Part shown: in pieces, positions 40,925-50,943 of the stretch
How positions within the stretch are numbered: position 1 is the first letter of the stretch
Layout of the letters: every line of letters starts with the position of its first letter
Assembly (NCBI GenBank): GCA_030374735.1
Contig: JASCIV010000031.1
Span: 1-64,000 of the forward strand
From: Gracilaria caudata
Taxonomy: Eukaryota; Rhodophyta; Florideophyceae; Gracilariales; Gracilariaceae
Direction: 5' to 3'
DNA length: 64,000 nt
Notes under the pieces: generated by a model
What the model saw: the letters and a program-made list of their open reading frames with translations, nothing else
Databases searched by the model: none
What the model was told of the DNA's origin: nothing
Made by a program: the position numbers and the translations under genes

Positions 40925-43366
40925 TCACTTCTTTCGTCGTCCAAATATTCGAAGTCTGCTCTTCTTATACCCAGTTACAACTTCCACTTCCGCCTCGCTA
41001 CGTTCCTCAGCAAAAGTCTTTGCACGCGACTCTTTTGCCATAGTTTCATCTCCACCGCTGTCGACAGCATCTTCTATATTCTGTTCATGTTGCTTCTGTT
41101 CCGCACCCGCAGCCAAAGTGCGTGCCCTCGCAGCCCGAGACTGTGCAAGTTCCAGTGGGAGTGGAGGAAGCATCACTCGAATCCGTTCCACTGGATCCGC
41201 AACCGCACTTAGACACTGCACAAAAGTCTGTGGCACAATTATCTGCGATCCGCCAATGATGATATTAGCCTCTCTCTTGCCGCAAACTTCGTACAGAGCG
41301 CGTATTTCAGAATGGCAAACCCCACCTATTACAAACACAATGTACAGGTGCCCTCTTTCAGCCAAACGAAACCTTCCGTCGTCGTCATCAGAAAGAGAAG
41401 ACTTTCGGGAATCAGCGCGAGCGACAGATCTTATCATGCCAGTCACAGCCGCAGAGTGTGCTCGAATATTGGCAGATCCGGATCTTGCGCTGTGATCCCT
41501 CGCAGATCCAGCGTAACCTTGGGTATCGCTTCGGACCGACGTCTGTCGCACAGATGCTATGATGGAATCAACTGATATCGTTCCAGCCGTAGGAAAGGCG
41601 TCCTTGTCGAGCGCATCATCTACAAGATCCATCATGACACTTCGAAGCGGAGGATGGTATCGTGCAACATCGTAGTGGAGACTTCCTTCCTGTTCCAAAT
41701 CATGTCGCCTACGACGAGCTGCATTTACTTTCTTTAGATGCTTGTGCGCTTGACGCTGCGCATACTTCTGCCTGAGCTTCGATGCTACGGTTTCTTCTCC
41801 ATCTCTTCTTGCTCTGTGCTTCGATTGGAATGCTTCCAAACCTGACTTTGCCGTTGAAAGCACCGCTTGCAATCCCTTAACAGCCGCGGTTATTTCTCGT
41901 GTCAGTTTGGGTACACTCTCAAATCCACTACGCTGCAACTTCAGCCGAAAGGTGTTAGAGTAAGCAAAAGCAGAGTTTTCGCCACCAAGACCTAGAAGCC
42001 CTTCAAAGACGACGAAAGCCAACATCAATAGGCGATAGCGGTGCTCCAGAGGTATCGACTCATCACCCAGGGTAGCGACGATTCCTTCCACCATTTCGTC
42101 AGCTTGAATCTTAGTTCCATCCGAATGTCTACCGATAATCAAATCCTGCTCCACGAGTGCTAACTTGTTCAACCTGTGCTCATGGCACGACTTCAGACAA
42201 GCTTTCAGGGCATTAATATGCATCGCATGTTTATCCGCTCGCATCTGAGATTCTGGAAGCGCCCGGACGGCTGCTCCCATATCCTTTATGTCAACCTCAC
42301 TTGCATCTTTGCCGCGAATTTTGAAGGCTGCGTCAGTGTCCAGGAATGTCTTGAATTCGTGTTGGGCTTCTACCAAAGCTTCTTCAACGAATTTAGAACG
42401 AATTTGATTCCATATCGGGTCTTTGTCTTCATCTTCAAGTTGCAATACCTTCGTCTTTGACGTGTCGTTGTTGTCCGGAACTTCGATGTGAGCTCCGCCC
42501 GGTTTCTGGTAGTTCAAAGTCAGCAGGTCGTGAACAATAGCCTGATAGGAGAACTCGTGTATCAAAGGCGAAGCCATATCGGTTGCGCGGTCTACAACCA
42601 ACAGAGTCGCCCTCATAACTTCGTCTTCAACTTCCTCCCTGTCTTCCAAAGGTTGTTTTTCATCAGCCCCATCCTTTTGTCTGGCCTTGCTTTCCTCGTG
42701 ATCCTTAACTTTGAGCTCCAGTCGAGCTGTTTCAAGTTGTTCTTTGACTAGCGATGCCACGGTGCGACTCGTGTGTGAGGTCGCATCATACCGCACACAC
42801 CAATCAATGCGTGGGGCAAGAACTTTGCATGTCTCTGTGAGACGTTCCGAAACGAGGGTCATTTCGTCATTGGCGCCCTTCCCCTTATCCGCGTAGAGCT
42901 GTGGTAGTGATGCGGCAGGCCTGTCCAGGCTAAACACTCTTGACTCCACAGCAAGGAATTGCACATCTAATTCGATAAAGGTTTTCACCCGTCGAAGTAA
43001 CGCGGCATTCTTTCTGATGACATCCATGAGAAAGTCGGGAAGCCTACCAGTGAAGAACAAATGAAAGCTTTTGTACTGGGTACTTTTCTCTTGCGCCAAT
43101 TGCTGCACACTCTCTGCCGTCGGTGTAACAAAGTATATTGCGGGAATTCTAGGTAGAGGCTGCCTACGCATATCGAGCATTTCAACGATGGTAATGCCCT
43201 CGTCCACAAGCTTATTCACCTCAACCGCGGCGGCGAGAATTCGCAATGCAGCGCGGTCAACCACGAGAACTTTCCAGCGATCTACGGCGTTGCCAACCTT
43301 ACGAATCATCCCGTCAAGCAGACGAGATTGTAAGGCAGAGCGCAACTGCCCTTTTGGAACGGCCAT
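40925..43366 (-). CDS. Sec1/Munc18 family syntaxin-binding protein (exocytosis)
   Basis: SM proteins clasp syntaxins and guide SNARE assembly. This 813-residue protein aligns by motif with Sec1/Munc18-1/KEULE of the plasma membrane. The N-terminus has DRWKVLVVDRAALRILAA and EGITIVEMLDMRRQPLP, followed by IPAIYFVTPTAESV and FHLFFTGRLPD. The central TLLVVDRATDMASPLIHEFSYQAIVHDLL matches the usual LDRGFDPxSPxxHExTxQA motif, and LVEQDLIIGRHSDG is also typical. It is longer than the usual 600 residues because of charged inserts near residues 215-260 and 540-700 and a basic C-terminal tail. The exocytosis paralogue is favoured over Vps45, Sly1 or Vps33. Confidence 0.9.
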   Translation of the reverse strand: MAVPKGQLRSALQSRLLDGMIRKVGNAVDRWKVLVVDRAALRILAAAVEVNKLVDEGITIVEMLDMRRQPLPRIPAIYFVTPTAESVQQLAQEKSTQYKSFHLFFTGRLPDFLMDVIRKNAALLRRVKTFIELDVQFLAVESRVFSLDRPAASLPQLYADKGKGANDEMTLVSERLTETCKVLAPRIDWCVRYDATSHTSRTVASLVKEQLETARLELKVKDHEESKARQKDGADEKQPLEDREEVEDEVMRATLLVVDRATDMASPLIHEFSYQAIVHDLLTLNYQKPGGAHIEVPDNNDTSKTKVLQLEDEDKDPIWNQIRSKFVEEALVEAQHEFKTFLDTDAAFKIRGKDASEVDIKDMGAAVRALPESQMRADKHAMHINALKACLKSCHEHRLNKLALVEQDLIIGRHSDGTKIQADEMVEGIVATLGDESIPLEHRYRLLMLAFVVFEGLLGLGGENSAFAYSNTFRLKLQRSGFESVPKLTREITAAVKGLQAVLSTAKSGLEAFQSKHRARRDGEETVASKLRQKYAQRQAHKHLKKVNAARRRRHDLEQEGSLHYDVARYHPPLRSVMMDLVDDALDKDAFPTAGTISVDSIIASVRQTSVRSDTQGYAGSARDHSARSGSANIRAHSAAVTGMIRSVARADSRKSSLSDDDDGRFRLAERGHLYIVFVIGGVCHSEIRALYEVCGKREANIIIGGSQIIVPQTFVQCLSAVADPVERIRVMLPPLPLELAQSRAARARTLAAGAEQKQHEQNIEDAVDSGGDETMAKESRAKTFAEERSEAEVEVVTGYKKSRLRIFGRRKK

Positions 43367-43549
43367 GTTGGACAGTTTCGCTAGGCCCCCTCAGCGGACA
43401 AATGGTCAACACAGCCAAACCACTTGATGGATACGTCTATGACGGTACTGCTCTCTTCAGCGTGAATGATCTGGGCAAAAGAAAAGGGATAGTGCGAACT
43501 GTGATGATGGATAGTTCTAATGGCGGTTCTATGTGCACATGATGTGCAG

Positions 43550-43557
43550 TGACGTCA
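43550..43557. promoter_or_regulatory. CRE-like palindrome upstream of the Sec1 gene
   Basis: TGACGTCA, a bZIP/CREB-type palindrome, lies about 185 bases upstream of the Sec1 ATG. An 8-base match can occur by chance. The rest of 43367-44028 shows no gene. Confidence 0.3.
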
Positions 43558-44028
43558 CGTACATCTACGCTGTTCGCTTTGCCGCACGGCACAGGCGCGG
43601 CAGGATTTTGAAGGGTAGAACGCTAGCGTTCTAGTTCGTTGCCATCGACGAGCTGTTGGCGCTCATCAAAAAAAATTTGAAGCCTCCAAATATGAAGTGT
43701 TTTTGGTCAAAAATGGCTGTTTTTCGTTTGGTAACCAGATGCGCTGTGATGCTCTAGGATCAACACTTGTGGCCTGACCATACCGACGAGATCATGCATT
43801 GTAACAGAAGCGAAGAGCTCTGGACTTTCAGTTCATGGATGTAGGTAATCAGGCCCACGAGGTTCAGGTTGCAGTGAATGTTCTACCTTCCTCGGCCATT
43901 TCGGTCCACGCCAGACCATGCTCAACGCCAGAGTGCTTGTGAGCAAAAAGAGTTGACATTCAATCAGATGAAACATTTATAAACCGCAGATGAGTGAAAG
44001 GTATACCAAGCTATCAAGTACTTCTCAG

Positions 44029-45246
44029 TTAAAACGTATCCATAGGACATGAATCCTTCAGGATTTGAATCATGCCCTTCGCCCATTCATCGTCAGAATT
44101 TAAGCAGGGAATCAGATCAAGAGACTCGCCGCCAGCTTCAATGAAATCTTCCTTCCCTCGAATACCGATTTCTTCAAGCGTTTCCAAACAGTCAGCAGTG
44201 AAACTTGGGACAACTACTGCAATTTTCTTCACACCAGCTTTGGCAAGTTTCACGAGCTCTTCGTCGGTATACGGTTTAATCCACACAGGCCCTGCAGCTG
44301 AAAGCCGTGATTGGAAAGCAATTGAGTATTTTCCTTCTGGAATCTCACATGCTTCTGCAATTCGTCTGGCTGAGGCAAATGATTGTGCACGATAACAGTT
44401 GCGATTTGCCTGGACGATTTGCGCACAACAGTTCCCTTGTTTGTTACAAAGAAGACCACTCTCATCAGTGCGTTCACAATGAGTTTCTGGAACTCCATGG
44501 AAAGACATGAGCAAATGATCATAGTTCTCACAGCGCTCGCCGATAGTTCGTTTGATAATCGCGGCAAACGCAGATATGTACGACGGATGGTCGTAAAAAG
44601 CAGGAACAATGTGTAAGTATGGCGTAGAGTAAACCTTTGCAGCCGCTTTGTAAACAATTTCGATAGCAGCACCTGTCGCCGAAGATGCATACTGAGGATA
44701 CATCGGAACGACAATGAGTCTATCCGTGCCCTTCGCGCGCAAATCCTCCATGACGTCGTAGACGTTTGGCTGACAATACTGCATACCAACGGCAACAGCA
44801 TACTTCTCCCCCAAAAGAGTTTGCATCTTTGCGGCCAGATCTTCGGAGTGAAAGAGGAGCGGAGAACCTCTCTCTTCATCCCAAATGTTGGAATACGCCT
44901 CCGCGCTTTCTTTTGGTCGGGTGCGCAAGATGAACAAATTTAGAACAAGCCATTTGACGATGGGATTGAGATCTATCACTCGCGAATCACCAAGGAACTG
45001 TCGCAGATACTCACGCACGTCCGGGACAGAAAGAGAAGCTGGGGTGCCGATGTTGACTAACAAAATTCCGGTGCGTCCTCGGAATGGTGGTGAGACTTCC
45101 TTTCCTAGTTCAGCTTGTTTTTCCACTTTGGGAGCAGCAGCAACATTTGACTCCAATGCGGTGGCAAAAACAGGACGGCGCGGCGAGACGTTTGGCCTTT
45201 TGTGGGCGACGCGAGCAGCAAAAGGAGTGGGCGTTACAAAGGCCAT
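44029..45246 (-). CDS. Ferrochelatase with internal cysteine cluster, plastid-type leader
   Basis: Ferrochelatase inserts Fe2+ into protoporphyrin IX to make heme. The ATG at 45246 (MAFVTPTPFAARV) gives 405 residues; the frame upstream starts with TTG. The first 50 residues look like a red algal plastid transit peptide (Phe at position 3, then Arg/Ser/Ala-rich). The core has ILLVNIGTPAS, the catalytic histidine in MSFHGVPE (H250) and FQSRLSAAGPVWIKPYTDEE. After H250 come five cysteines (257, 267, 273, 274, 284) before YRAQSF. This CYRAQ-type pattern resembles bacterial ferrochelatases with an internal [2Fe-2S] cluster rather than the cyanobacterial/plant type. No C-terminal LHC-like domain is present. 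Confidence 0.92.
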   Translation of the reverse strand: MAFVTPTPFAARVAHKRPNVSPRRPVFATALESNVAAAPKVEKQAELGKEVSPPFRGRTGILLVNIGTPASLSVPDVREYLRQFLGDSRVIDLNPIVKWLVLNLFILRTRPKESAEAYSNIWDEERGSPLLFHSEDLAAKMQTLLGEKYAVAVGMQYCQPNVYDVMEDLRAKGTDRLIVVPMYPQYASSATGAAIEIVYKAAAKVYSTPYLHIVPAFYDHPSYISAFAAIIKRTIGERCENYDHLLMSFHGVPETHCERTDESGLLCNKQGNCCAQIVQANRNCYRAQSFASARRIAEACEIPEGKYSIAFQSRLSAAGPVWIKPYTDEELVKLAKAGVKKIAVVVPSFTADCLETLEEIGIRGKEDFIEAGGESLDLIPCLNSDDEWAKGMIQILKDSCPMDTF

Positions 45247-46726
45247 GATGCGCGGGGTCTCTGAAAACAAAATCCGAGGATGACGTGGGAGTTAGATGAT
45301 GGTGACGGGTAACGGTGATAAGGGATGAAATGGGAGGAGGAGACAGTGGTTTAAGGGAAACGTTTCGAAGAAGGCGTGGGAAAACGGCGCACGCGAAACG
45401 CAGGAAAGCATGCGGCGTAGAACGTGTGCTCACGCTTGAGATACAAACAAGATGAGATGCGATCTGCAGGATTATCAAACAGGAGAGCCCGTTTCGTACG
45501 CCAGCTCGCTTTGTGCCGAATTGCGAACAGAATGGCGAGCTCATTTTCGCAGCTTTAAACCCTGTCTGCATTACAGCTTGCCGCAGATTTTTCTCGCTAC
45601 AGTAGCTTAATTGGACGAAGCGTCAGTCAATATGGTTGTTCCGCCGCTGTAACCGCTGCTCTTACCGCCCGAGACCTATCGCGGAAAGAATGCATTCGTT
45701 GGGCGAGCTTGTTAACAAACCTGTTCAACGCAACTACAAGGGTAGCGGGGTTAAGAACGGACCTGATGACTAACCAGGCTAGATGTGAGAATGGTAGAGG
45801 GTTACAAGATAAAGGACTGAGGGGTCAAGTAGGTTAACACTTAAACCTTTTAACCCTCTTAGCTTGATCCTGTCTTCCTTACTAGACGGATGGATGGGTG
45901 CCAACTGGGCAAAATTCATGGAGCACGTGTTATACTGGCTGGACTCTTGCGGCCACATCAAGTTAGGAGAGTTTAAAGAGCGTTTTTAGACAAGCTTAGT
46001 ACAACCGCACATCTTCACGGTGAATGGCAGTTCTGACGCCAAGAATCAAACCAACAAACCATTACACAATGCCCCACAGATAGCAACGATATTTGTCCCG
46101 CAATGAAACTGTGAAACCCATTTGAGGTGGCAACCCAGGGATATGGCCAAAAAGTGCGCAGCACTATGAAGGGTATAACCATTTTCGCACAGATTGTTCT
46201 AATACCCTTTTCAAGGCGTCCAGTCCACATCGTTGCACATCATTGTATGACCGTCACTTTTCTTTGCGCTCGTTGCCATATGAGTTGTGAAGAAGATGAA
46301 CATCGTTCTGCTTTTGTCGAAATGAGGTTGGTATGTTGCTCGTATTACTAATTAGCTTGTGCTCGTTAACGCATAGTCAGCGACTTCTTCCCAACTTCCT
46401 GACCTAAAAGGCATCCAATGATTACTCAAATCTACTCCAACCTTGACCATGACGTCTCCAACATTTCCGTGGCGCTCATTAGATGGCGCCGCATCACAAA
46501 AAGTGGCAAACACCAGCCGGAATAGACGAGGACATTGCTCGAATATCTTCCCCAGTCGCATATTAAAGCGGGTCGAATCATCATTGTAGGGGGCCCAATC
46601 TCAAGTTAAAGAGTACACAAGTTACATGACACGTGAAGCGATACAGGGCACACAGACGGCAAAGGCACTCGCAGTACTCTGGCAATTGACTTCGATGCAC
46701 TCACGACACACACGACTGCTTCGGTC
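45247..46726. other. Intergenic region of about 1.5 kb, no gene supported
   Basis: Only short frames occur on either strand and none shows a domain. This is one of the longer empty stretches in an otherwise dense window. Confidence 0.5.
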
Positions 46727-48289
46727 TCAAGACAATCCAAACCAAATGTCTTTCAGCCTCCCGAGGGTACCTCTCTTTGCTGGTCCACTCTTGCCCTTAT
46801 CTGCTCTGTCGCTATGAATGCGGTCAATCTCATCCAGCAAGACGAACAACACGTGAACACCATTAACGTAGTTCTTTCTCCCAATCTTTTCGTTCTCCGA
46901 ATGCGCACCGTCATCCGACGCCCCAAGGGGTAGCAGCATTGTCTCAACCCCCAGAATTTTTTCCACCATGCTAGTGATTGGAATCGAGCCGCCCTCCCTT
47001 GTGAAATCCGGGCGCACTCCGTACACCTTCAGTAGAGCAGCCGCTCCGGCTTGATACAAGGGGCACTTCGGATTGGCTAACCACGGTTCCGACGATGAGC
47101 TCGTGACACGCAGTTCGTTGGGAGTGTTCAGCTCGCGGAATCGCTCTTGTAGGACTTTCGTTACCTCCTCTTCTACTAACTTCCCATCTTGTCCAGGTAC
47201 AAGCCGGATAGAGAACTTACCCGTCACGGCACCCGGAATCACCGTTTTCAAACCTTGACCAGAATATGCCCCCTCGATACCATGGATAGACAACGATGGA
47301 TATCTCCATCTGTTCATCAAAACCTCAGCCTGTGTATCTCCCACTAAGGAAGGTACGTTTCCGGCCTCTTTCATGAAATCTTCACTGTCAAAGGTAATGC
47401 TGTGATATAGTTCCTTTTCACCTTCTTCGAGAGGTGCACAATCATCCGTTCGACAGCCAGGAATGTCTACTTGCCCGTGAACACCTCTCGAGACAGTGGA
47501 CAAGAGCTGGATCAGATCAGTCATCGGCTCTGCAATGCAACCTCCATAAACGCCGGAATGAAGGGTTTGAGAACCTGCGCGAACTTCACACTCAAACGTT
47601 GCCAGTCCTCGCAACCCGTAAGTGAGGCATGGTTTGCTAGTCGTTAACCAATAGTTGTCTGTAACGACAACGTAGTCTACGTTTTTCAAGAATCCATTGT
47701 TTTTCGCTTCGCGATTGAGCAAGTCTTCCAGACACTCGCTGTTGGATTCTTCCATTCCTTCCAGGCATAGCTTGATGTTTACGGGCAATTCTATTTCCAT
47801 CTCTCGGTATATCTCTATTGCCCAGAGCCATGCTAAAATGGGACCCTTATCATCAGTACTGCCGCGACCGTACAGCATTTCGTCCCTTTCTGTCAATGTG
47901 AAGGGTTCTGAAGACCAGCCATCAGCTTTATCTGCAGGTTGTACGTCGTAGTGACCGTATACTAATACGGTGGGCTTCTGCTTGCTTCCCGCAGTGAATT
48001 CGGCTAGAATGACAGGAGGAAGATCGAAGCGCTGGCCATCGTCCAGTTCCTGGAAGCCGACCAACACTTTTTCAGACTTGCCTCCGAGGTCTTCGATCCA
48101 CTTGTTGAGAAGGTCTGCCATTTGAAAACACGCATTCCGTCTGGAAAGCTCTGTGGAGACGGATGGAATTGCGACTGCTTCTGCGAGACGGCTGATGTAG
48201 ACGTCGGCATTTGAAGCAATGATCTTGCGAACTTCATTGAAAAAGTCGACGCTTTTTTGAGGGTCGTGTTCTTCTGTGCTCCGAGTCAT
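46727..48289 (-). CDS. M20 metallopeptidase, CNDP2-like cytosolic dipeptidase
   Basis: This 520-residue single-exon protein is a predicted di-zinc dipeptidase cleaving Cys-Gly and related dipeptides. Metal ligands sit in the usual motifs: VYGHYDVQPA (His), GRGSTDDKGPILAWLWA (bridging Asp), LEGMEESNS (catalytic Glu pair) and VVVTDNYWL (Asp). The lid domain begins near GLATFECEVRAG, with TLHSGVYGG. The C-terminal REGGSIPITSMVEKILGVETMLLPLG and HSENEKIGRKNYVNGV segments complete the CNDP2 signature. The length is slightly above human CNDP2 (475), mostly at both ends. No targeting peptide is seen, consistent with the cytosol. Confidence 0.93.
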   Translation of the reverse strand: MTRSTEEHDPQKSVDFFNEVRKIIASNADVYISRLAEAVAIPSVSTELSRRNACFQMADLLNKWIEDLGGKSEKVLVGFQELDDGQRFDLPPVILAEFTAGSKQKPTVLVYGHYDVQPADKADGWSSEPFTLTERDEMLYGRGSTDDKGPILAWLWAIEIYREMEIELPVNIKLCLEGMEESNSECLEDLLNREAKNNGFLKNVDYVVVTDNYWLTTSKPCLTYGLRGLATFECEVRAGSQTLHSGVYGGCIAEPMTDLIQLLSTVSRGVHGQVDIPGCRTDDCAPLEEGEKELYHSITFDSEDFMKEAGNVPSLVGDTQAEVLMNRWRYPSLSIHGIEGAYSGQGLKTVIPGAVTGKFSIRLVPGQDGKLVEEEVTKVLQERFRELNTPNELRVTSSSSEPWLANPKCPLYQAGAAALLKVYGVRPDFTREGGSIPITSMVEKILGVETMLLPLGASDDGAHSENEKIGRKNYVNGVHVLFVLLDEIDRIHSDRADKGKSGPAKRGTLGRLKDIWFGLS

Positions 48290-48360
48290 GTTGAACTGAC
48301 TTGCTTCGTGTGAAGCGGGGGCACAGCAATTGATGCGGCAAAGCTTGCGCGAGTCGAATC

Positions 48361-48393
48361 TACCTTCGTAGCTCTAGATGTGCTTCGAAGGTA
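48361..48393. repeat. Short hairpin with TACCTTCG arms
   Basis: TACCTTCG (48361-48368) is the reverse complement of CGAAGGTA (48386-48393), with a 17-base loop. The motif TACCTTCGTA is shared with the hairpin at 31448. It lies 70 bases upstream of the M20 peptidase start. No gene is seen in 48290-48841. Confidence 0.5.
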
Positions 48394-48841
48394 TATGTTC
48401 CTCCTGATCAGTGCAGAGTGGCGCACCGAAATAATCATGATGAAGAGAAATCGATTGACGCAACGTGTTTTGAACACATTGTTCTGTTGACCGCACCCGA
48501 CTGGCATGTGAATTCGTAACCTCTTCACAAAATGTCAATTTCCATTAAATCTTTGAAAAGCAGCACCTTCTGGCCCCCATGATTTGGTTTTTTGACGAGT
48601 GATAGAAAATCGACTCTTCGTATCTACCTGCATAACATTAGGTAGACCTTTGTGTACGGATGGCGTTTTATCCCTCTTCGTGCATGAAAAAAAACCGCGC
48701 TCGTAGAGTCCAGCTTTAAGGTTACCTTTGTGCGACGGCACCTAACATTATCTACCCGAGAGCCCGTTGCTCTTCCACGCATAGCAGCTAGGAAACTGTC
48801 GCTTCAAAGCACAGTTGTTCTGCACTGACTAGCTGTTCCCA

Positions 48842-49309
48842 ATGCGCTCCAGTTCACAACCTTCGAATCGAAGCGACACGGCAGAAGAAGTGGAGGAGGA
48901 CACACCCTCCCTCCCTACGCTTCTGTCATCCTTCCGAACGCACTGGCGCCGCATCCTGCTATTCTCTATCTGGCTCGGAGGCTCCTACGTTGCGTTTAGA
49001 TTCGACATCAGCGCATTGCAGCTGTATATCATTCTCACCGTTTTCTATCTAATCTTTACTAACTTGGGCGAACGTCGAACAGGCCCTTCGGCGTATTCTG
49101 TGTTCAACCGAAACTGCGAGCCTATAATGGGTCAGCTCAGCGCGGAACAGTTTGATAACGAAGTGCGTCGCCGTGCAGTGTACGTCTATCCCCGTCAAAC
49201 GAGTGCCTTCTTTTTCGACATGCCCTCAGCTAACCGCGTGTTTAGAAATGACGATGTTATTTTATCCAACATAGCGACTTCCACACTACACAACCTCATC
49301 GCCGTGTGA
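48842..49309 (+). CDS. SAYSvFN-domain protein (SAYSD1-like)
   Basis: This 155-residue protein is named for its diagnostic SAYSVFN motif (about residues 81-87), here followed by RNCEPIMGQLSAEQFDNEVR. Two hydrophobic stretches before it (ILLFSIWLGGSYVAFRF and LQLYIILTVFYLIFTNL, about residues 38-72) form the membrane hairpin. In animals SAYSD1 sits in the ER membrane and helps clear stalled translocating ribosomes; the same role here is inferred. The N-terminus is acidic and disordered. It is a single exon starting at 48842 and convergent with the FSH1-like gene. Confidence 0.88.
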   Translation: MRSSSQPSNRSDTAEEVEEDTPSLPTLLSSFRTHWRRILLFSIWLGGSYVAFRFDISALQLYIILTVFYLIFTNLGERRTGPSAYSVFNRNCEPIMGQLSAEQFDNEVRRRAVYVYPRQTSAFFFDMPSANRVFRNDDVILSNIATSTLHNLIAV

Positions 49310-49447
49310 CTCATGCGACGACTTCCACACCAGATGCACACGATGAACTACTTCAGTCACTCCGTTCTCAAATACAGGCCGATTATCGTACATCTCGAAG
49401 ACGTTCTGCCTTTGCAAACTCTTCGTCTAGACCGCGTAGGCGATAAG

Positions 49448-50308
49448 TTACAGGGCAGCCTTTCTTTGACTCTCAGCGATTTCGTCAGCAAATGGTAGAA
49501 GGAATCGCGACACTGCACGTCTTGCATCGGCATCTCCTGGAACCAGATGCCCCTTTTCATGTATATACTGGCTACTGATGCTACTTTCAAACTTTTCTTT
49601 GAGAGCTTCGCATGCCCTTGGCGGAACTATCTCGTCTTTTTCACCCCATACATGCAGGCTGGGGACGTTAATGGCAGATTCGTAGAGCTGCTGATGTTCA
49701 GTTGCACGCGACGGAAAACCGGAGAAAAGCATTGCAAATCGTAACGACTCAAACACTGGTTGTTCTCGAAGAGCGCATACAAGCGACACTACAGCGGCCC
49801 CTTGTGAAAATCCAAGCAAACCATCAAAGTGCTGGCCTTTACGTCAGAAAGGAGGAGAATACGCGAGAATGGGCGAGGGACAACTTACGTTTACTCTGAA
49901 GACGTCCTGAAGGTATGAGATTGTATGATCAACGCCGGGGTAAGTCGATGATCGCCTGTCAGCGACCCACCACGTACGCAGCATGGAGTTGGGAGTCTCG
50001 GAGAACGCTTGAAATTGTATTGGTGCGGGACGTAGCACCGCATAATTGTTCTCACCAGCGGGGTAAGATAATGGCGTGGTTGGAGGTGTCAGATGTTGCT
50101 CGAGAACGAATGGGGCATCCAAATAGATTAGTTCAGCTAGCGGAGAATCATCATCTGAGGATGTAAATGAGCCGGATTCCAAGTCCGCTTGCACCGCCCC
50201 CATGGGCCGAGTCAAAGACTTTCGGAGTGCACCTGTTTTCCGGCGAAAGTTCAACGAGTTTTGGCAGTATCCATGTAAACATGCTATTCGGAGAGGTTGC
50301 TTTGACAT
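49448..50308 (-). CDS. FSH1/OVCA2-family serine hydrolase, two exons
   Basis: Exons complement(49889..50308) and complement(49448..49831) encode 267 residues of an alpha/beta hydrolase. The 57-nt intron starts GTAAGTTG and joins in phase 0 (DVFRVN then HFDGLLGFSQG). The N-terminal IACLHGYCQNSLNFR is the family's first strand and oxyanion loop. GFSQG carries the nucleophile Ser, GEKDEIVP the Asp and EKGHLVP the His, so the catalytic triad is complete. Family members hydrolyse small esters; the natural substrate is uncertain. The start ATG at 50308 is preferred to a GTG further upstream. Confidence 0.92.
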
Positions 50309-50416
50309 GTCGTGGCGCGTTCTTAGGCAGTAAGTCTTTAAGGCCGCGATGACGATGCTCACCTTCGTGCCACTCGGTGATCGACAAAGTGTAGCTGTCG
50401 TGGCCCATCACACCCT

Positions 50417-50452
50417 TGTACGTGTAGTAGATACTGCAACAGTACACGTACA
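50417..50452. repeat. Short hairpin with TGTACGTGT arms
   Basis: TGTACGTGT (50417-50425) is the reverse complement of ACACGTACA (50444-50452). The loop contains GTAGATACTG, which recurs at 60330 beside another hairpin. It lies between the divergent FSH1 and helicase genes; 50309-50943 otherwise shows no gene. Confidence 0.5.
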
Positions 50453-50943
50453 GTAGATCATCTATGACAAATAGCACACTTCGACAAGGCGCATAAAAGC
50501 AGTTTTTGAGAACTTTATGCGACAACCTCAGCAAGAATCAGTGTTCTACAGTACTAAAGGTGCCTGCGGTTACAGGTGACAGATTAGTGAAGGCTAACCT
50601 TTCGTAGCCAGCGTTCGTTTGTTCGTTCGTTCCCCCAGCCTTTGCAGTGCAACTTTTGTGCTCGATTTTGCGCCACTGGTGCTAGCGTTCTACTCTTGCA
50701 CTTCGAAGTTCGAACCGTGTGGCTTTGATCATAATGCTGCTCGTTGATGGTGTAAGGTGAGTATATTTGGCCATTATAACCGTTACATCCACAATGTATG
50801 CTCGACATTCCCCGACACCCTAAACAAGGTAAAGACAGGCAGACCGTTCTGTCCAGAAGAAAGAAGGTTCCTACTAATTGCATAGCCAAGTTGACTAAGC
50901 TCTACTATCCAGGTTACAATCCTGACCGTTCCACGTACGCGTT

